DNA of 64,000 nucleotides. It comes from Sporomusa termitida. GTDB lineage: Bacteria > Bacillota > Negativicutes > Sporomusales > Sporomusaceae. A program made the position numbers and the translations under genes. Shown piece by piece: positions 25,701 through 34,202 of this stretch. Below the pieces are notes generated by a model that did no database searches, was not told the DNA's origin, and worked only from the letters and a program-made list of their open reading frames with translations. The stretch spans positions 3,598,501 to 3,662,500 of the forward strand of contig NZ_CP036259.1 of the NCBI RefSeq assembly GCF_007641255.1, written 5' to 3'. The stretch's first letter is position 1, and the number at the start of each line of letters is the position of its first letter.

Positions 25701-26858
25701 TTAGAATTTAACGTTGATAGCAGCCTGGGTACGGGCGCCGCCGTCAAGTTCAAAACCGTCTTGATCTTCGAAGTCCTGGTATTTAAGGTTCAGAGTAGTG
25801 TTTTTAGCGATGGCACGGTCATAGCGTACTTCCAGACCTTTGTAGCCGTTGCTTTCATTTTTCAGGTTCTGAATATCGTTGTGGATATTGGAGAACGGAG
25901 AATTAGCACCGGCTTCCACGTCACGATACAGAGCAGTCAGGCCCAGTTTGTTGAATTTAAGGCCATAGGCAGCTGCATCGGCATCGATGGAACCATTGTC
26001 AAAGTTATAGAATTCGCCAAGAGCAGTTACGCTGTTGGTCAGTTTAATTCCTACATTGGCACCATAAACATCGGTTTCGTTGTTTGTGCCGTCATCGTAG
26101 TTGGCATAGTCGGCAGTAACAGTAGCGGCACCAAGTTTCAAGCCATATTCGGCACCATAGATTTTAGTGCTGTCTTTCAGGTTACCGATATAAGCCTTCA
26201 GGTTGCCGGCTTCGGCAGCGAAACCGGTCATAGCTGAGTCATGCAGGAAGCCGTTGCCAAGCATCAGGTCCTGACGGCCAATAGTATTGGTCAGGCCAAG
26301 GGCATCAAAGGTTACGTTGGCAGTGTCAAGTTTAACGCTGCTTTGGTCGGAGAAGTCGGCATCATAGCTCAGATTGCCGCTAGTCATGCGGGCATTGAAT
26401 TTCAGGTCGTCGTTGATTTTGCCGTCAAAGCTTACACGGGCCCGGAAGTCTGTGTTATCAAAGTTGTCGCTGGCGCCGTAACGGACACGGGCATCACCGG
26501 AGATTTTAACCATTTTGTCAACTTTTTTATCCAGGGCTTCTACTTTAATGCCCATTTCAGTCAGTTCAGCAGCAAATTCTTTGGACAGCTGGTCAACGAT
26601 TTCTTTTTGGTCGTTGTCCAGGTTTTTTTGCATAGCGGAAGCAACCATGGAAGCCATTTCGTAACGGGAAATAGTTTTGTCACCTTTAAAAGTGCCGTCT
26701 TCGTAGCCTGTGATCACGCCGTCTTGAGCCAGCTTGCCAACAGCGTCATAGGCCCAGTGTTTTGCCGGCACATCAGAAAACGGGTTGGCAAAGGCCGGTA
26801 CGGCGAAGGCCACGGTCAGAGCAGTGGTTACTGCTACTTTCAGAAGTCTCTTGTTCAT
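25701..26858 (-). CDS. ompM: OmpM-type SLH-domain OM protein (copy 3)
   Basis: 385 residues. Signal peptide about 1-24, SLH domain NPFSDVPAKHWAYDAVGKLA to YEMASMVASAM (about 25-78), coiled coil QLSKEFAAELTEMGIKVEALDKKVDKM near 88-116, then a barrel ending NVKF. The SLH part resembles copies 1 and 2 but the signal peptide and barrel do not, so this is a more distant paralogue, perhaps the main tether. The SD AAGGGGGAT ahead of the ATG can be locked in a long helix with the upstream leader. Confidence 0.92.
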   Translation of the reverse strand: MNKRLLKVAVTTALTVAFAVPAFANPFSDVPAKHWAYDAVGKLAQDGVITGYEDGTFKGDKTISRYEMASMVASAMQKNLDNDQKEIVDQLSKEFAAELTEMGIKVEALDKKVDKMVKISGDARVRYGASDNFDNTDFRARVSFDGKINDDLKFNARMTSGNLSYDADFSDQSSVKLDTANVTFDALGLTNTIGRQDLMLGNGFLHDSAMTGFAAEAGNLKAYIGNLKDSTKIYGAEYGLKLGAATVTADYANYDDGTNNETDVYGANVGIKLTNSVTALGEFYNFDNGSIDADAAAYGLKFNKLGLTALYRDVEAGANSPFSNIHNDIQNLKNESNGYKGLEVRYDRAIAKNTTLNLKYQDFEDQDGFELDGGARTQAAINVKF

Positions 26859-26954
26859 TCGAAAATCCCCCTTGAAATTATATATTTGTCATGTGCGGGT
26901 GTCGCCACCGACATACCAGGAGGTCTACCCGTTCAGGGGGGATGGGTTCGAATG
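26856..26954 (-). promoter_or_regulatory. Long helix hiding SD and start codon of ompM3
   Basis: RNA arm from DNA 26932-26954 pairs with the arm from 26856-26876. CAUUCGAA pairs with UUCGAAUG (which holds the AUG start), AUCCCCC pairs with GGGGGAU (the SD), and UGAA pairs with UUCA. That is 8 + 7 + 4 pairs with a small internal loop and one mismatch. The enclosed 55 bases contain another stem (GUCG-GUGG-CGAC). The layout matches ompM1 and ompM2 but the sequence is unrelated. Confidence 0.6.
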
Positions 26955-26963
26955 AGTATCCAC
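26925..26963 (-). CDS. Candidate leader peptide upstream of ompM3
   Basis: 12 codons starting GTG GAT ACT CAT (M/V-D-T-H) and ending AAC GGG TAG. GAGG lies four bases ahead of the GTG. Translation would pass through the whole upstream arm of the helix that hides the ompM3 SD and AUG. Start codon (GTG instead of ATG) and Asp codon (GAT instead of GAC) differ from the other two leaders only in coding-neutral ways. Confidence 0.5.
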   Translation of the reverse strand: MDTHSNPSPLNG

Positions 26964-27033
26964 GTTTCCTCAATCTCTCCGTCCTCTCTGCAGGGCTTAT
27001 TCATGATATGCACCTGCCGCATTCCGCAGGTTT

Positions 27034-27062
27034 ATGTTAACATAATTTCGATACAGTTGCAA
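27034..27062 (-). promoter_or_regulatory. Candidate promoter of ompM3
   Basis: On the minus strand TTGCAA (27057-27062) and TAACAT (27034-27039) are 17 bases apart, four of six matches each. It would give a leader of about 165 bases that starts with a small hairpin (ACCTGC/GCAGGT, 27012-27031), followed by the conserved box and the SD-hiding helix. Confidence 0.4.
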
Positions 27063-27207
27063 TAAATCCTGCTCATCTACCACATGTAGTTTTTGGAAAA
27101 ATCCTTGTACTATAAGGTTTGGATAGATATGGCAACTGCATCTTGAAGAAGTTATTAGCTTTACATAACTAAACTTCATAATTGCTTATATTCTGCACAA
27201 AAATAAA

Positions 27208-27232
27208 GAATCCTGCTTGCTAAGCAGGATTC
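27208..27232 (-). terminator. Terminator of the DUF3084 gene
   Basis: GAATCCTGCTT / AAGCAGGATTC with a three-base loop, followed on the minus strand by TTTATTTTTG, 26 bases past the stop codon. Confidence 0.85.
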
Positions 27233-27258
27233 CTGACAGGTATATTGTGTCAATTATT

Positions 27259-28530
27259 TCAAAAGGCGCTTTTTATCCGGATCTCGATTTGCAGCGGCCC
27301 CACCGTATAGGTGTCGGCCTTAGCCTCGGCCGTTAACTCGATTTTGCCATTGTAGCGTTTGGCCCGGTTCACAACCTCAAAGAGCTGGGAGCCGCTCATG
27401 CTGCCGACAGTTCCCTGGATCGGGTCAGGCAGAATGCCCTGGGTAACAGCAGCGGCATTTACCTTTTGCAAAAAGAGCATAACCGCTTCCTCGGCCTGCT
27501 GGGCATTGGCCGGGGCGTTGACAACCTCACTGTAAACAACTCCGCCTTTATTATATACCAAATGGTTCGGATACAGCTCAATCCGGCCGATAACCGGTTC
27601 ACCGTATACCGTATTGCCCACAGTGGAAATACGGACAATAACCGGCTGGTTGGTGCCGGCAATCAGGGCGGCCGCCTGGTCAAACTCCGAGCGGGCAATC
27701 CACAGCACCTCCAGCTTTTGCTCAGCTATGTCCAGTGTATCCAGTATCTGCAGATTGGCTCTGTACACCGCCACCCCCAGGGCGGCCGTGGTCTCTGCCA
27801 GCGGCTTGCCGCCATCAATCACCGCAGTGGATAATACCTCCCCGGTTCTAAAGACCACCGTCCCTTCCCGGACGCTCTGCAGGCCGTTTTTCAGACTTAC
27901 AGTCAACTCATTCAAACGGTCCACATCGCTTTGGAGGGCAGTCTGCGCCGTCGTTAACTCACTCATTTTGGTGTTGAGACCGGCGATCCGGTCATCCAGT
28001 TCTGTTTTTGTGGCCTGCAGCTTCTGAATATCCCCCTGATACTTAACCAGGTTCTTCTGGGCTAAGGCATAATTGGACTGCAGCTGGCTCAGTGCCGCCG
28101 CGGTCTTATCGCGCTCGGCCGTAACCGCATCAAGTTCGGCCATACTCTGCGCCAGACGTTCGGCATTCTCTCTAACCTTGGCCGTGATCGCCACATATTC
28201 AGCGGTTTTGGTTTCCAGCTCAGCCCGGCTGCGATCCAGCTCGCTGGATTTAGAATCCACTTCCGTGGTCAGGGATACCAGTTCAGCTTTGAGCTCTTCC
28301 ATGCCAAACAACGCGGTACGGACGTCCCAGGATACGGCGGTCATAAACATCAGGGTAAGTGCCGATATGAGAATCCCTGTAACTATGGTCACAATGATTG
28401 AAGTGTGCTTGGGTCTGAGGCCGAAGATACTGAGTTTCTTCTTCCCTACTTTAGTACCTAGTTTGTCACCAATATAGGCGATGGCGCCGCCCATAACCGC
28501 AATTATGGCAATAAGCACTACACCGTACAT
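27259..28530 (-). CDS. DUF3084 membrane-anchored coiled-coil protein
   Basis: 423 residues from MYGVVLIAIIAVM. Two membrane segments (about 3-24 and 48-70), a long coiled coil (about 76-220, heptads such as LRSREE-like ELVSLTTEVDSKSSELDRSR), then an alpha/beta domain of about 200 residues carrying GTVVFRTGEVLSTAVIDGG. This fits DUF3084, described from cyanobacteria and Negativicutes, with no settled function. GAGAGGAGGGA precedes the ATG at 28530. It follows lptFG by 35 bases, so it is probably co-transcribed with the LPS export genes. Confidence 0.88.
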   Translation of the reverse strand: MYGVVLIAIIAVMGGAIAYIGDKLGTKVGKKKLSIFGLRPKHTSIIVTIVTGILISALTLMFMTAVSWDVRTALFGMEELKAELVSLTTEVDSKSSELDRSRAELETKTAEYVAITAKVRENAERLAQSMAELDAVTAERDKTAAALSQLQSNYALAQKNLVKYQGDIQKLQATKTELDDRIAGLNTKMSELTTAQTALQSDVDRLNELTVSLKNGLQSVREGTVVFRTGEVLSTAVIDGGKPLAETTAALGVAVYRANLQILDTLDIAEQKLEVLWIARSEFDQAAALIAGTNQPVIVRISTVGNTVYGEPVIGRIELYPNHLVYNKGGVVYSEVVNAPANAQQAEEAVMLFLQKVNAAAVTQGILPDPIQGTVGSMSGSQLFEVVNRAKRYNGKIELTAEAKADTYTVGPLQIEIRIKSAF

Positions 28531-28565
28531 GGCTATCCCTCCTCTCGCCAAAAATGAAACAATAG

Positions 28566-29657
28566 TTATCGCGATGCCTTATAGATTAAATAGATGCCGG
28601 CCAGTGTCCCGATGATATTCGGTATCCAGGCCGCAAGCAACGGCGGAATCGCTCCGCCCTGTCCTAAGGCAGTGCATACCGTCAGAACAGCATAATACAT
28701 AAAGATAATGATAATACTCAGGCCCAGGCCAATTGATGAGCTTGACCTGTTGGGAGACAACCCCAGGGGAGTACCAATCATGGCAAAGACAAAACTGGCC
28801 ATCGGAATAGCTATCCGCTGGTACAGTTCTACTTCATAGTTGCTTGTTTTTGCATATTCCTGTTTTAAAACAGCTATATACTGCTTGAGTTCTGTCATCG
28901 ACATCTCATCAGGCTTCTTTTGTTCCCGCGAGATATCAGTAGGATTTTTAGTAATCGGCATTACCTGCTCGGTAAATTTAAGGGTTCGTGTTACCCGGCC
29001 CTCGGTGGAAAGATCAGTGATTGTACCATTATACATCATCCAGCGGTCAGCGGCCCACACTGCACTCTCAGCATTTTCCAGCCTGACCAGCCGGCCGTCC
29101 TCAAATTCCTGAACAGAGACTTTACTCAGGGTGTTGGTATCTGACATATAGTTTTGTGCATAGGTTAACCGTTCAATCTGGCCTGCCTTATTAACATCTT
29201 TAACGACAATGTGCTCCTGTGATTTAGGCCGGGTATTTTTTTCGATCTCATAGCGCACAATGTTACTATAACCGGCATTGGCTGCCGGCACTACTTCTTC
29301 GTTAAGGACAATAGCAGCACCGCTTACTGCTAAGGCAGTAATCATCACCGGCACAGCCAGCCGGTAAAAACTGAGCCCGCCGGACCTCATGGCCGTGATC
29401 TCGCTGGAGCCGGACAAACGGCCGAAAGACAGCAGGGCCGCCAGCAGCATGGACATGGGAAAGGTTAAGACGATAATCGCCGGCAGACTGTAGAAAAACA
29501 GCTTGGTTACCGTAAGGATCGAGGCCCCGTATTTAGTTACATATTGAGCAATTCTAAACAGGGTGCTGGTGCCGATAAACACGCTGGAAAATGCGGCAAT
29601 GCCGAAAAAGAATGGTCCCAGCAGCTCTTTTAGAATGTATTTGTCAAGTATCCGCAT
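28566..29657 (-). CDS. LPS export permease of the LptF/LptG family
   Basis: 363 residues from MRILDKYILKELLGPFFFG. Six membrane segments: three N-terminal (about 12-110), then a periplasmic beta-jellyroll (about 130-265), then three C-terminal (about 275-360). Drives LPS extraction from the inner membrane with LptB. Start at 29657 chosen for TAAGGAG 6 bases ahead; the longer reading is not supported. Only one LptF/G gene is present in the window, whereas proteobacteria carry two, so the permease may be a homodimer or the partner lies elsewhere. Confidence 0.93.
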   Translation of the reverse strand: MRILDKYILKELLGPFFFGIAAFSSVFIGTSTLFRIAQYVTKYGASILTVTKLFFYSLPAIIVLTFPMSMLLAALLSFGRLSGSSEITAMRSGGLSFYRLAVPVMITALAVSGAAIVLNEEVVPAANAGYSNIVRYEIEKNTRPKSQEHIVVKDVNKAGQIERLTYAQNYMSDTNTLSKVSVQEFEDGRLVRLENAESAVWAADRWMMYNGTITDLSTEGRVTRTLKFTEQVMPITKNPTDISREQKKPDEMSMTELKQYIAVLKQEYAKTSNYEVELYQRIAIPMASFVFAMIGTPLGLSPNRSSSSIGLGLSIIIIFMYYAVLTVCTALGQGGAIPPLLAAWIPNIIGTLAGIYLIYKASR

Positions 29658-29667
29658 GAAATTCTCC

Positions 29668-30387
29668 TTACATGCTGAAGTTGTGACCAAGATAATATTT
29701 TTTCGCAACTTCACTGTTGGCAATGGTCGCACTGTCGCCGTCAATCAGGATTTGTCCTTCGTTGAGAATATAGGCTTTATCGACAATACTGAGGGTTTCC
29801 CGAACATTATGGTCGGTAATCAGCACGCCAATACCCCGTTCTTTCAGATAACTGATAATGGCCTGAATATCAGCCACGGCAATCGGGTCAACACCGGCAA
29901 ACGGTTCATCCAGGAGAATAAAAGCCGGGTCGGTGGCCAGCGCCCGGGCAATCTCCACCCGGCGCCGTTCGCCGCCAGACAGCTCCGAGCCCAGGCGTTG
30001 GCGGACATGATCAACATGAAACTCGGCCAGCAGGCTTTCCCTTTTGGCCACAGCTTCCGCCCGGGTGAGCTTAGTTGTTTCCAGAATAGCCATCAGGTTG
30101 TCCTCCACCGACAGCTTGCGGAAAATAGAAGCCTCCTGCGGCAAATAGCCGATCCCGTAGCGGGAGCGCTGGTACATCGGCATATGGGTAATTTCTTCGC
30201 CATTAATAAAAATCTGGCCGCTGCTGGGGCGCTCCAGACCGACAATCATATAAAAAGTAGTGGTTTTGCCGGCCCCGTTAGCTCCCAGCAGGCCAACGAT
30301 TTGCCCCTGTTCGACCCGCAGGCTGACCCCGTTGACTACATTGCGGGTTTTAAAGGTTTTTACCAGATCGCGGGTTTCGATATACAT
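29668..30387 (-). CDS. lptB: LPS export ABC transporter ATPase
   Basis: 239 residues. Walker [17 protein letters not shown] near 37, [15 protein letters not shown] near 136 (signature), [12 protein letters not shown] near 156 (Walker B), and the switch His in [11 protein letters not shown] near 193. Powers LPS transport through LptFG-C-A-D. It is 44 bases after lptA and 10 bases before lptFG, so the order is lptC, lptA, lptB, lptFG in one operon. Confidence 0.96.
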   Translation of the reverse strand: MYIETRDLVKTFKTRNVVNGVSLRVEQGQIVGLLGANGAGKTTTFYMIVGLERPSSGQIFINGEEITHMPMYQRSRYGIGYLPQEASIFRKLSVEDNLMAILETTKLTRAEAVAKRESLLAEFHVDHVRQRLGSELSGGERRRVEIARALATDPAFILLDEPFAGVDPIAVADIQAIISYLKERGIGVLITDHNVRETLSIVDKAYILNEGQILIDGDSATIANSEVAKKYYLGHNFSM

Positions 30388-30431
30388 GCTTGCAACATCC
30401 TCGCTACTATACTAAGAGTTTGCCCGCCCGT

Positions 30432-31175
30432 TTACTGCGGGGTTATGACCAGTTTGGTACGTCCCTGGGCGCCCATCGCTTTTTCATCCAGGTGCAGGGT
30501 CAGGGTTTCCCCGGTCAGAATATTGCCGTCCTGGACGGCACGGGCATTGCCGCTGAGCACCACTTTGCTCTGCCCTTGGGGCTCGCCATAATAGGTTGCC
30601 GTATCGGCGATGGCATCAAGCTTGCGCGCCGGGCTGACAATGTGAACGGAGCCGGTGCCGGTCGCCCTGTTCTCAGGGATGAAGGCTTCAATTTTGTTGG
30701 CCGTCATAGTGCCGTCAGGCATTTCAATTTTAGCATTTTCCGGGACCAGGGCATATTGCGTGGTCGTAATATATTCAATCCGCGGACCTGTAAGCCGTTG
30801 CTCGCCTTTTGTCAGCACCGCCCCTCCCCAGGCAACCAGCCGGGTATTATTATTATAGGTTTTGACCTCTGCCGCCGTCAATGTGGCATCCTGGCTGACG
30901 GCCTGTACACCGCCGGTAAGATGCCCCTCCTGACTTTTGGTATTGTACTGGGCCCGGTCCCCGGTCATTACCGCCTGCCCCTGGGTAATCCGGACACCGC
31001 CGGTGGCCGTCATCAGGCCGCTGGCGGCGTCATATTCGATGGACTCAGCCGCAATCTCCACCGGGGTGTTAGCTGCCGGCGCCGCCGCCAGGGCCATCAG
31101 GCTGCCGGTACTTACCAGCAGCGCCAGGAGCATGGCTACGGCTGCCGGCCAGGAAATCCGTTTTATGTTTATCAT
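30432..31175 (-). CDS. lptA: Periplasmic LPS bridge protein LptA (OstA-like)
   Basis: 247 residues with an N-terminal signal/anchor (about 10-31). Repeated beta-jellyroll units such as IAAESIEYDAASGLMTATGGV, YNTKSQEGHLTGGV, and LTAAEVKTYNNNTRLVAWGG form the LPS slide between inner and outer membrane. It is longer than E. coli LptA (about 185), so a longer bridge or an extra jellyroll half is likely. Its ATG overlaps the lptC stop by four bases. Confidence 0.9.
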   Translation of the reverse strand: MINIKRISWPAAVAMLLALLVSTGSLMALAAAPAANTPVEIAAESIEYDAASGLMTATGGVRITQGQAVMTGDRAQYNTKSQEGHLTGGVQAVSQDATLTAAEVKTYNNNTRLVAWGGAVLTKGEQRLTGPRIEYITTTQYALVPENAKIEMPDGTMTANKIEAFIPENRATGTGSVHIVSPARKLDAIADTATYYGEPQGQSKVVLSGNARAVQDGNILTGETLTLHLDEKAMGAQGRTKLVITPQ

Positions 31176-31726
31176 TCTGTCTTCCCTCCTGTGAGTACCC
31201 TGGCCTTACCGAGCACTTTAATTTTTTCCAGCTTGTCGTCTGTCAGGATCTTGTCGCCGGTAATCACCGTATCGCCGCGGATTAAGGTGACACCGCCGGT
31301 ACCGGTAAACAGCTTGGGTTCCCCACCCCAGCTGGCGGCCGGGGCGGTAAATACGGCGCCGTCACTGGCGGTGGCCCTGATATCGCCCTCCATGGAAATG
31401 TCCCGGGTCTTGGCATCAAGGACGGCCCGCTTGGCAATGATCTCCATCTTTTCTCCGTTTTCCTGATAAAACACGCCTTTCAGGTTGTGTAAATAGACTA
31501 TTTTGCCGTCAGGTTCAGCCTCAATGGTATCGGCACTAAGTTCCCATAACCGCCTGCCGTCCTGCTCCTCAATAATTGAGCTGCCGGCAAAGGTTAGATT
31601 CGCGGCCGGTTGCGCCGGGGTCTGGGGATCGGCGGCCTGATCACCGTCCGGTCCCGCCAACAGATAATAGAGCCCCCCGGCCAGAATAACAATGACACAA
31701 ATAATAATCAGATAGTTTTTTTTCAT
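31172..31726 (-). CDS. lptC: LPS export protein LptC
   Basis: 184 residues with one N-terminal membrane segment (YLIIICVIVILAGGLYYLLA), then a periplasmic jellyroll with NLTFAGSSIIEEQDGRRLWELSADTIEAEPDG, the LptC pattern of DxExx-like jellyroll strands. Receives LPS from LptFG and passes it to LptA. The ATG at 31726 overlaps the lpxL stop as TGATG. Confidence 0.9.
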   Translation of the reverse strand: MKKNYLIIICVIVILAGGLYYLLAGPDGDQAADPQTPAQPAANLTFAGSSIIEEQDGRRLWELSADTIEAEPDGKIVYLHNLKGVFYQENGEKMEIIAKRAVLDAKTRDISMEGDIRATASDGAVFTAPAASWGGEPKLFTGTGGVTLIRGDTVITGDKILTDDKLEKIKVLGKARVLTGGKTE

Positions 31727-32607
31727 CAAGGCGACTTCACCTCTGTATTCCAGCGCTTTTTAAACCACAACCATTCATCAGGGTAGGTTCTGACCGCTGC
31801 TTCAATGATTTTGGTCAAACGTTCTGTCAGGTTATATAGATCGGCATCGGGATTGCCGGTATCTTCATAGTAAACAGGCGGCTGCAGCAGGATCCGGTGC
31901 GTCCCGTCGGCGTTCCGGACAATAAAGCCGGGCACTACCGGGGCTTTAAACCTGCGGGCAAAGACGGCAGGCCCCAGATGGGTTGCGGCCGGCTTACCCA
32001 AAAAATCGACAAACACGCCTTCCCGGCCGGCATCCTGATCACCGAAAAAGGCCAGCAGTTTGCCTTGTTTTAGCGCCCTGGCCGCGCCGATGATCTCGCC
32101 GGTGCCGCTGGCAAACAGCTCAATGCCGAACAGCTGCCGGTGTTCATTGAGGATCCGGGTATGCTGGTCGTTGGGCTGGTTTTTCACGATGTCGGCCACC
32201 GGAAACCCGGCCAGGGCCAGAGCGGCGCCGAACCACTCCCAGTTGCCCAGATGGCCGGTCAAAAAGACAACCCCTTGTTGCCGGGCCAGGGCTGCTTCCA
32301 GGTAGTGGCGATTCTCAAACGTTACATAGTTATTGATATTCGCCTGATTCAAAGCAGGCATATGGAGTACTTCGAGAAAGGTCTGGCTTAACTTGATAAA
32401 CGAGCTTTTGATGATGGTTTCCGCCGCCGGCGCTGTCAGGTTGAGACGTTCTGTAATCTGCCTGAGAGCCCGGCGCCGCTGCTTGCCGGCCAGCCGGTAA
32501 TAGAGCCGGCCCAGCCAGCTGCCGGCAGTAAGCAGAACCCGGTGCGGCAGCAGGCAGGCCAGGCGGCTCGCGCCTTTCCAGATGCAATATTGCCATTCAT
32601 GCGGCAT
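31726..32607 (-). CDS. lpxL: Lipid A acyltransferase, LpxL/LpxM family (copy 1)
   Basis: 293 residues. The catalytic HX4E motif is GHLGNWEW near 112, with FGDQDAGREGVFVDFLGKPA near 190 and a C-terminal YPDEWLWFKKRWNT. Adds a secondary acyl chain to Kdo-lipid IVA at the inner membrane. Start at ATG 32607 has GGGGGTG upstream; the GTG at 32628 has no SD. A second member lies at 47882-48748. Which one adds the first chain cannot be decided. Confidence 0.9.
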   Translation of the reverse strand: MPHEWQYCIWKGASRLACLLPHRVLLTAGSWLGRLYYRLAGKQRRRALRQITERLNLTAPAAETIIKSSFIKLSQTFLEVLHMPALNQANINNYVTFENRHYLEAALARQQGVVFLTGHLGNWEWFGAALALAGFPVADIVKNQPNDQHTRILNEHRQLFGIELFASGTGEIIGAARALKQGKLLAFFGDQDAGREGVFVDFLGKPAATHLGPAVFARRFKAPVVPGFIVRNADGTHRILLQPPVYYEDTGNPDADLYNLTERLTKIIEAAVRTYPDEWLWFKKRWNTEVKSP

Positions 32608-32654
32608 ATCCCCGGCACCCCCTACCACTTGGAATTAGCGTTGCCATTAATTTT

Positions 32655-33200
32655 TTATTGACTTATAGTAAATCGTTCCGGTTTCATATACTGCTGGATC
32701 AGGTTGTCCCACAGGCCCTGGGCTTTCAGGATGTGCTCAATCACCTCACGCACCGCACCGCTGCCGCCCTGCCGGCTGGTTATATATTTCGCCGCGGCCC
32801 TGACCTCCGGCACAGCATTGCCAACCGCACAGGGCAGACCAATCCGGAGCATGACCGGCAGGTCGTTGATGTCATCGCCCACATAGGCAATCTCCTCTAA
32901 CGCCAGCCCGTATTTGGCCACAAGCTCCTGCAGGGCGGTTACTTTGTCCATCGCCCCCTGGTAAACATCGCCGATTTTTAGTTCGGCCCCGCGCCGGCGC
33001 ACCATTTCACTCTCGCGGCCGGTAATGATAGCGGTTTTAAGCCCGGCTTTGTGGGCCAGGGAGATACCAAGGCCGTCCTGCGCGTAAAATTCCTTGACGG
33101 TTTCGCCTTCGGCGCCAAAGATAATATGGCCGCTGGTCAAAACGCCGTCAACGTCAAAGATCAGCAATTTGATTTTTTTGGCCCATACTATACTATCCAT
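32655..33200 (-). CDS. kdsC: Kdo-8-phosphate phosphatase
   Basis: 181 residues, HAD superfamily of the small, cap-less KdsC type. IFDVDGVLTSG near 14 holds the catalytic Asp pair, and AYVGDDINDLPVM near 110 motif IV. It removes the phosphate from Kdo-8-phosphate. Its ATG shares one base with the kdsD stop. Confidence 0.94.
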   Translation of the reverse strand: MDSIVWAKKIKLLIFDVDGVLTSGHIIFGAEGETVKEFYAQDGLGISLAHKAGLKTAIITGRESEMVRRRGAELKIGDVYQGAMDKVTALQELVAKYGLALEEIAYVGDDINDLPVMLRIGLPCAVGNAVPEVRAAAKYITSRQGGSGAVREVIEHILKAQGLWDNLIQQYMKPERFTISQ

Positions 33201-34174
33201 TATACCACTCCTTGACGTAATAAGTCAGTAAGGTGAATAATACCAATTGCCCGGAACTGACTGTCAACTACTGGCAGCAGGGTAATGGGCCGGGGTTGAT
33301 TTTTCTCCATTAGATTTAACGCCTGGGCAGCCAGCTTATCTTTGACAATTGTCCGCGGTTGTCTGGTCATCAGCTCACCGACAGGCTTATCCAGAAACTC
33401 GTGGCCATTTTCCAGACTGCGGCGGATGTCGCCGTCAGTTAACAGCCCCACCAGCTGCATACCGGCCAGAGACTCGACAACCAGCACGGCCCCCAGACCC
33501 TTGGCGGTAATGGCAAATAAGGCTTCTTTGACGGTTTTAGCCGGTGTTATCACCGGCAGGTCTTCGCCGCCGCGCATGACATTCTCCACCGTCAGCAGCA
33601 GCTTGCGGCCCAGGGACCCGCCCGGATGATATAAAGCAAACTCTTCCGGCGTAAAATTCCGGGCTGACAGCAGCGCCACTGCCAGGGCATCCCCCATCGC
33701 CAGCGCGGCGGTGGTGCTGGCCGTAGGCGCCAGCCCCAGCGGACAAGCCTCTTTTTCCACGGCCACATTAAGAAACGCATCGGCATTTTGCACAAGAGTA
33801 CATTGTTTGCGGCCGGTCATGGCAATAATAGCGGCGCCAATCCTTTTAATGGCCGGCAGGATACTGACAAGCTCGCTGGTTTCGCCACTGTTGGAGATAG
33901 CTAACACAATATCGGCGGCAGTAACCATGCCGAGGTCACCGTGGATGCCCTCGGCCGGATGAAGAAAAAAGGCCGGCGTTCCGGTGCTGGCCAGGGTTGC
34001 TGCTATTTTTTTGCCAATAAGCCCTGATTTTCCCATACCGGTGACAACGACACGGCCGGTGCCATGCAAAATCATATTCATGGCAATGACAAACTGATCA
34101 TCAATCCGGGGAATTAAGGCCCGGATCGCCTCCGCCTCCAGTTCTAAGCAAGCCCGTGCTTGTTCTATAGGCAT
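33200..34174 (-). CDS. kdsD: Arabinose-5-phosphate isomerase
   Basis: 324 residues. SIS domain (VVVTGMGKSGLIGKKIAAT near 44; NSGETSE near 96) followed by two CBS domains (about 200-324, ending LTDLLRQGV). Converts ribulose-5-phosphate to arabinose-5-phosphate, the Kdo precursor. The ATG at 34174 is chosen because GGGAGGG lies 6 bases ahead; the start 51 bases further up would overlap kdsA. Confidence 0.94.
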   Translation of the reverse strand: MPIEQARACLELEAEAIRALIPRIDDQFVIAMNMILHGTGRVVVTGMGKSGLIGKKIAATLASTGTPAFFLHPAEGIHGDLGMVTAADIVLAISNSGETSELVSILPAIKRIGAAIIAMTGRKQCTLVQNADAFLNVAVEKEACPLGLAPTASTTAALAMGDALAVALLSARNFTPEEFALYHPGGSLGRKLLLTVENVMRGGEDLPVITPAKTVKEALFAITAKGLGAVLVVESLAGMQLVGLLTDGDIRRSLENGHEFLDKPVGELMTRQPRTIVKDKLAAQALNLMEKNQPRPITLLPVVDSQFRAIGIIHLTDLLRQGVV

Positions 34175-34202
34175 AGTACACCCTCCCTGCAGATTCATGC
34201 TG

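Noticed and set aside
23176-26973. Conserved ompM box as part of an RNase P RNA (GAGGAAA-like)
   Set aside because: Only the short GAGGAAAC resembles the RNase P core; the other conserved regions are missing and it occurs three times in front of ompM genes.
29563-30591. 342-codon plus-strand ORF opposite lptB
   Set aside because: Antisense frame of lptB and lptFG kept open by GC-rich codon use; the minus-strand lptB has all ABC motifs.
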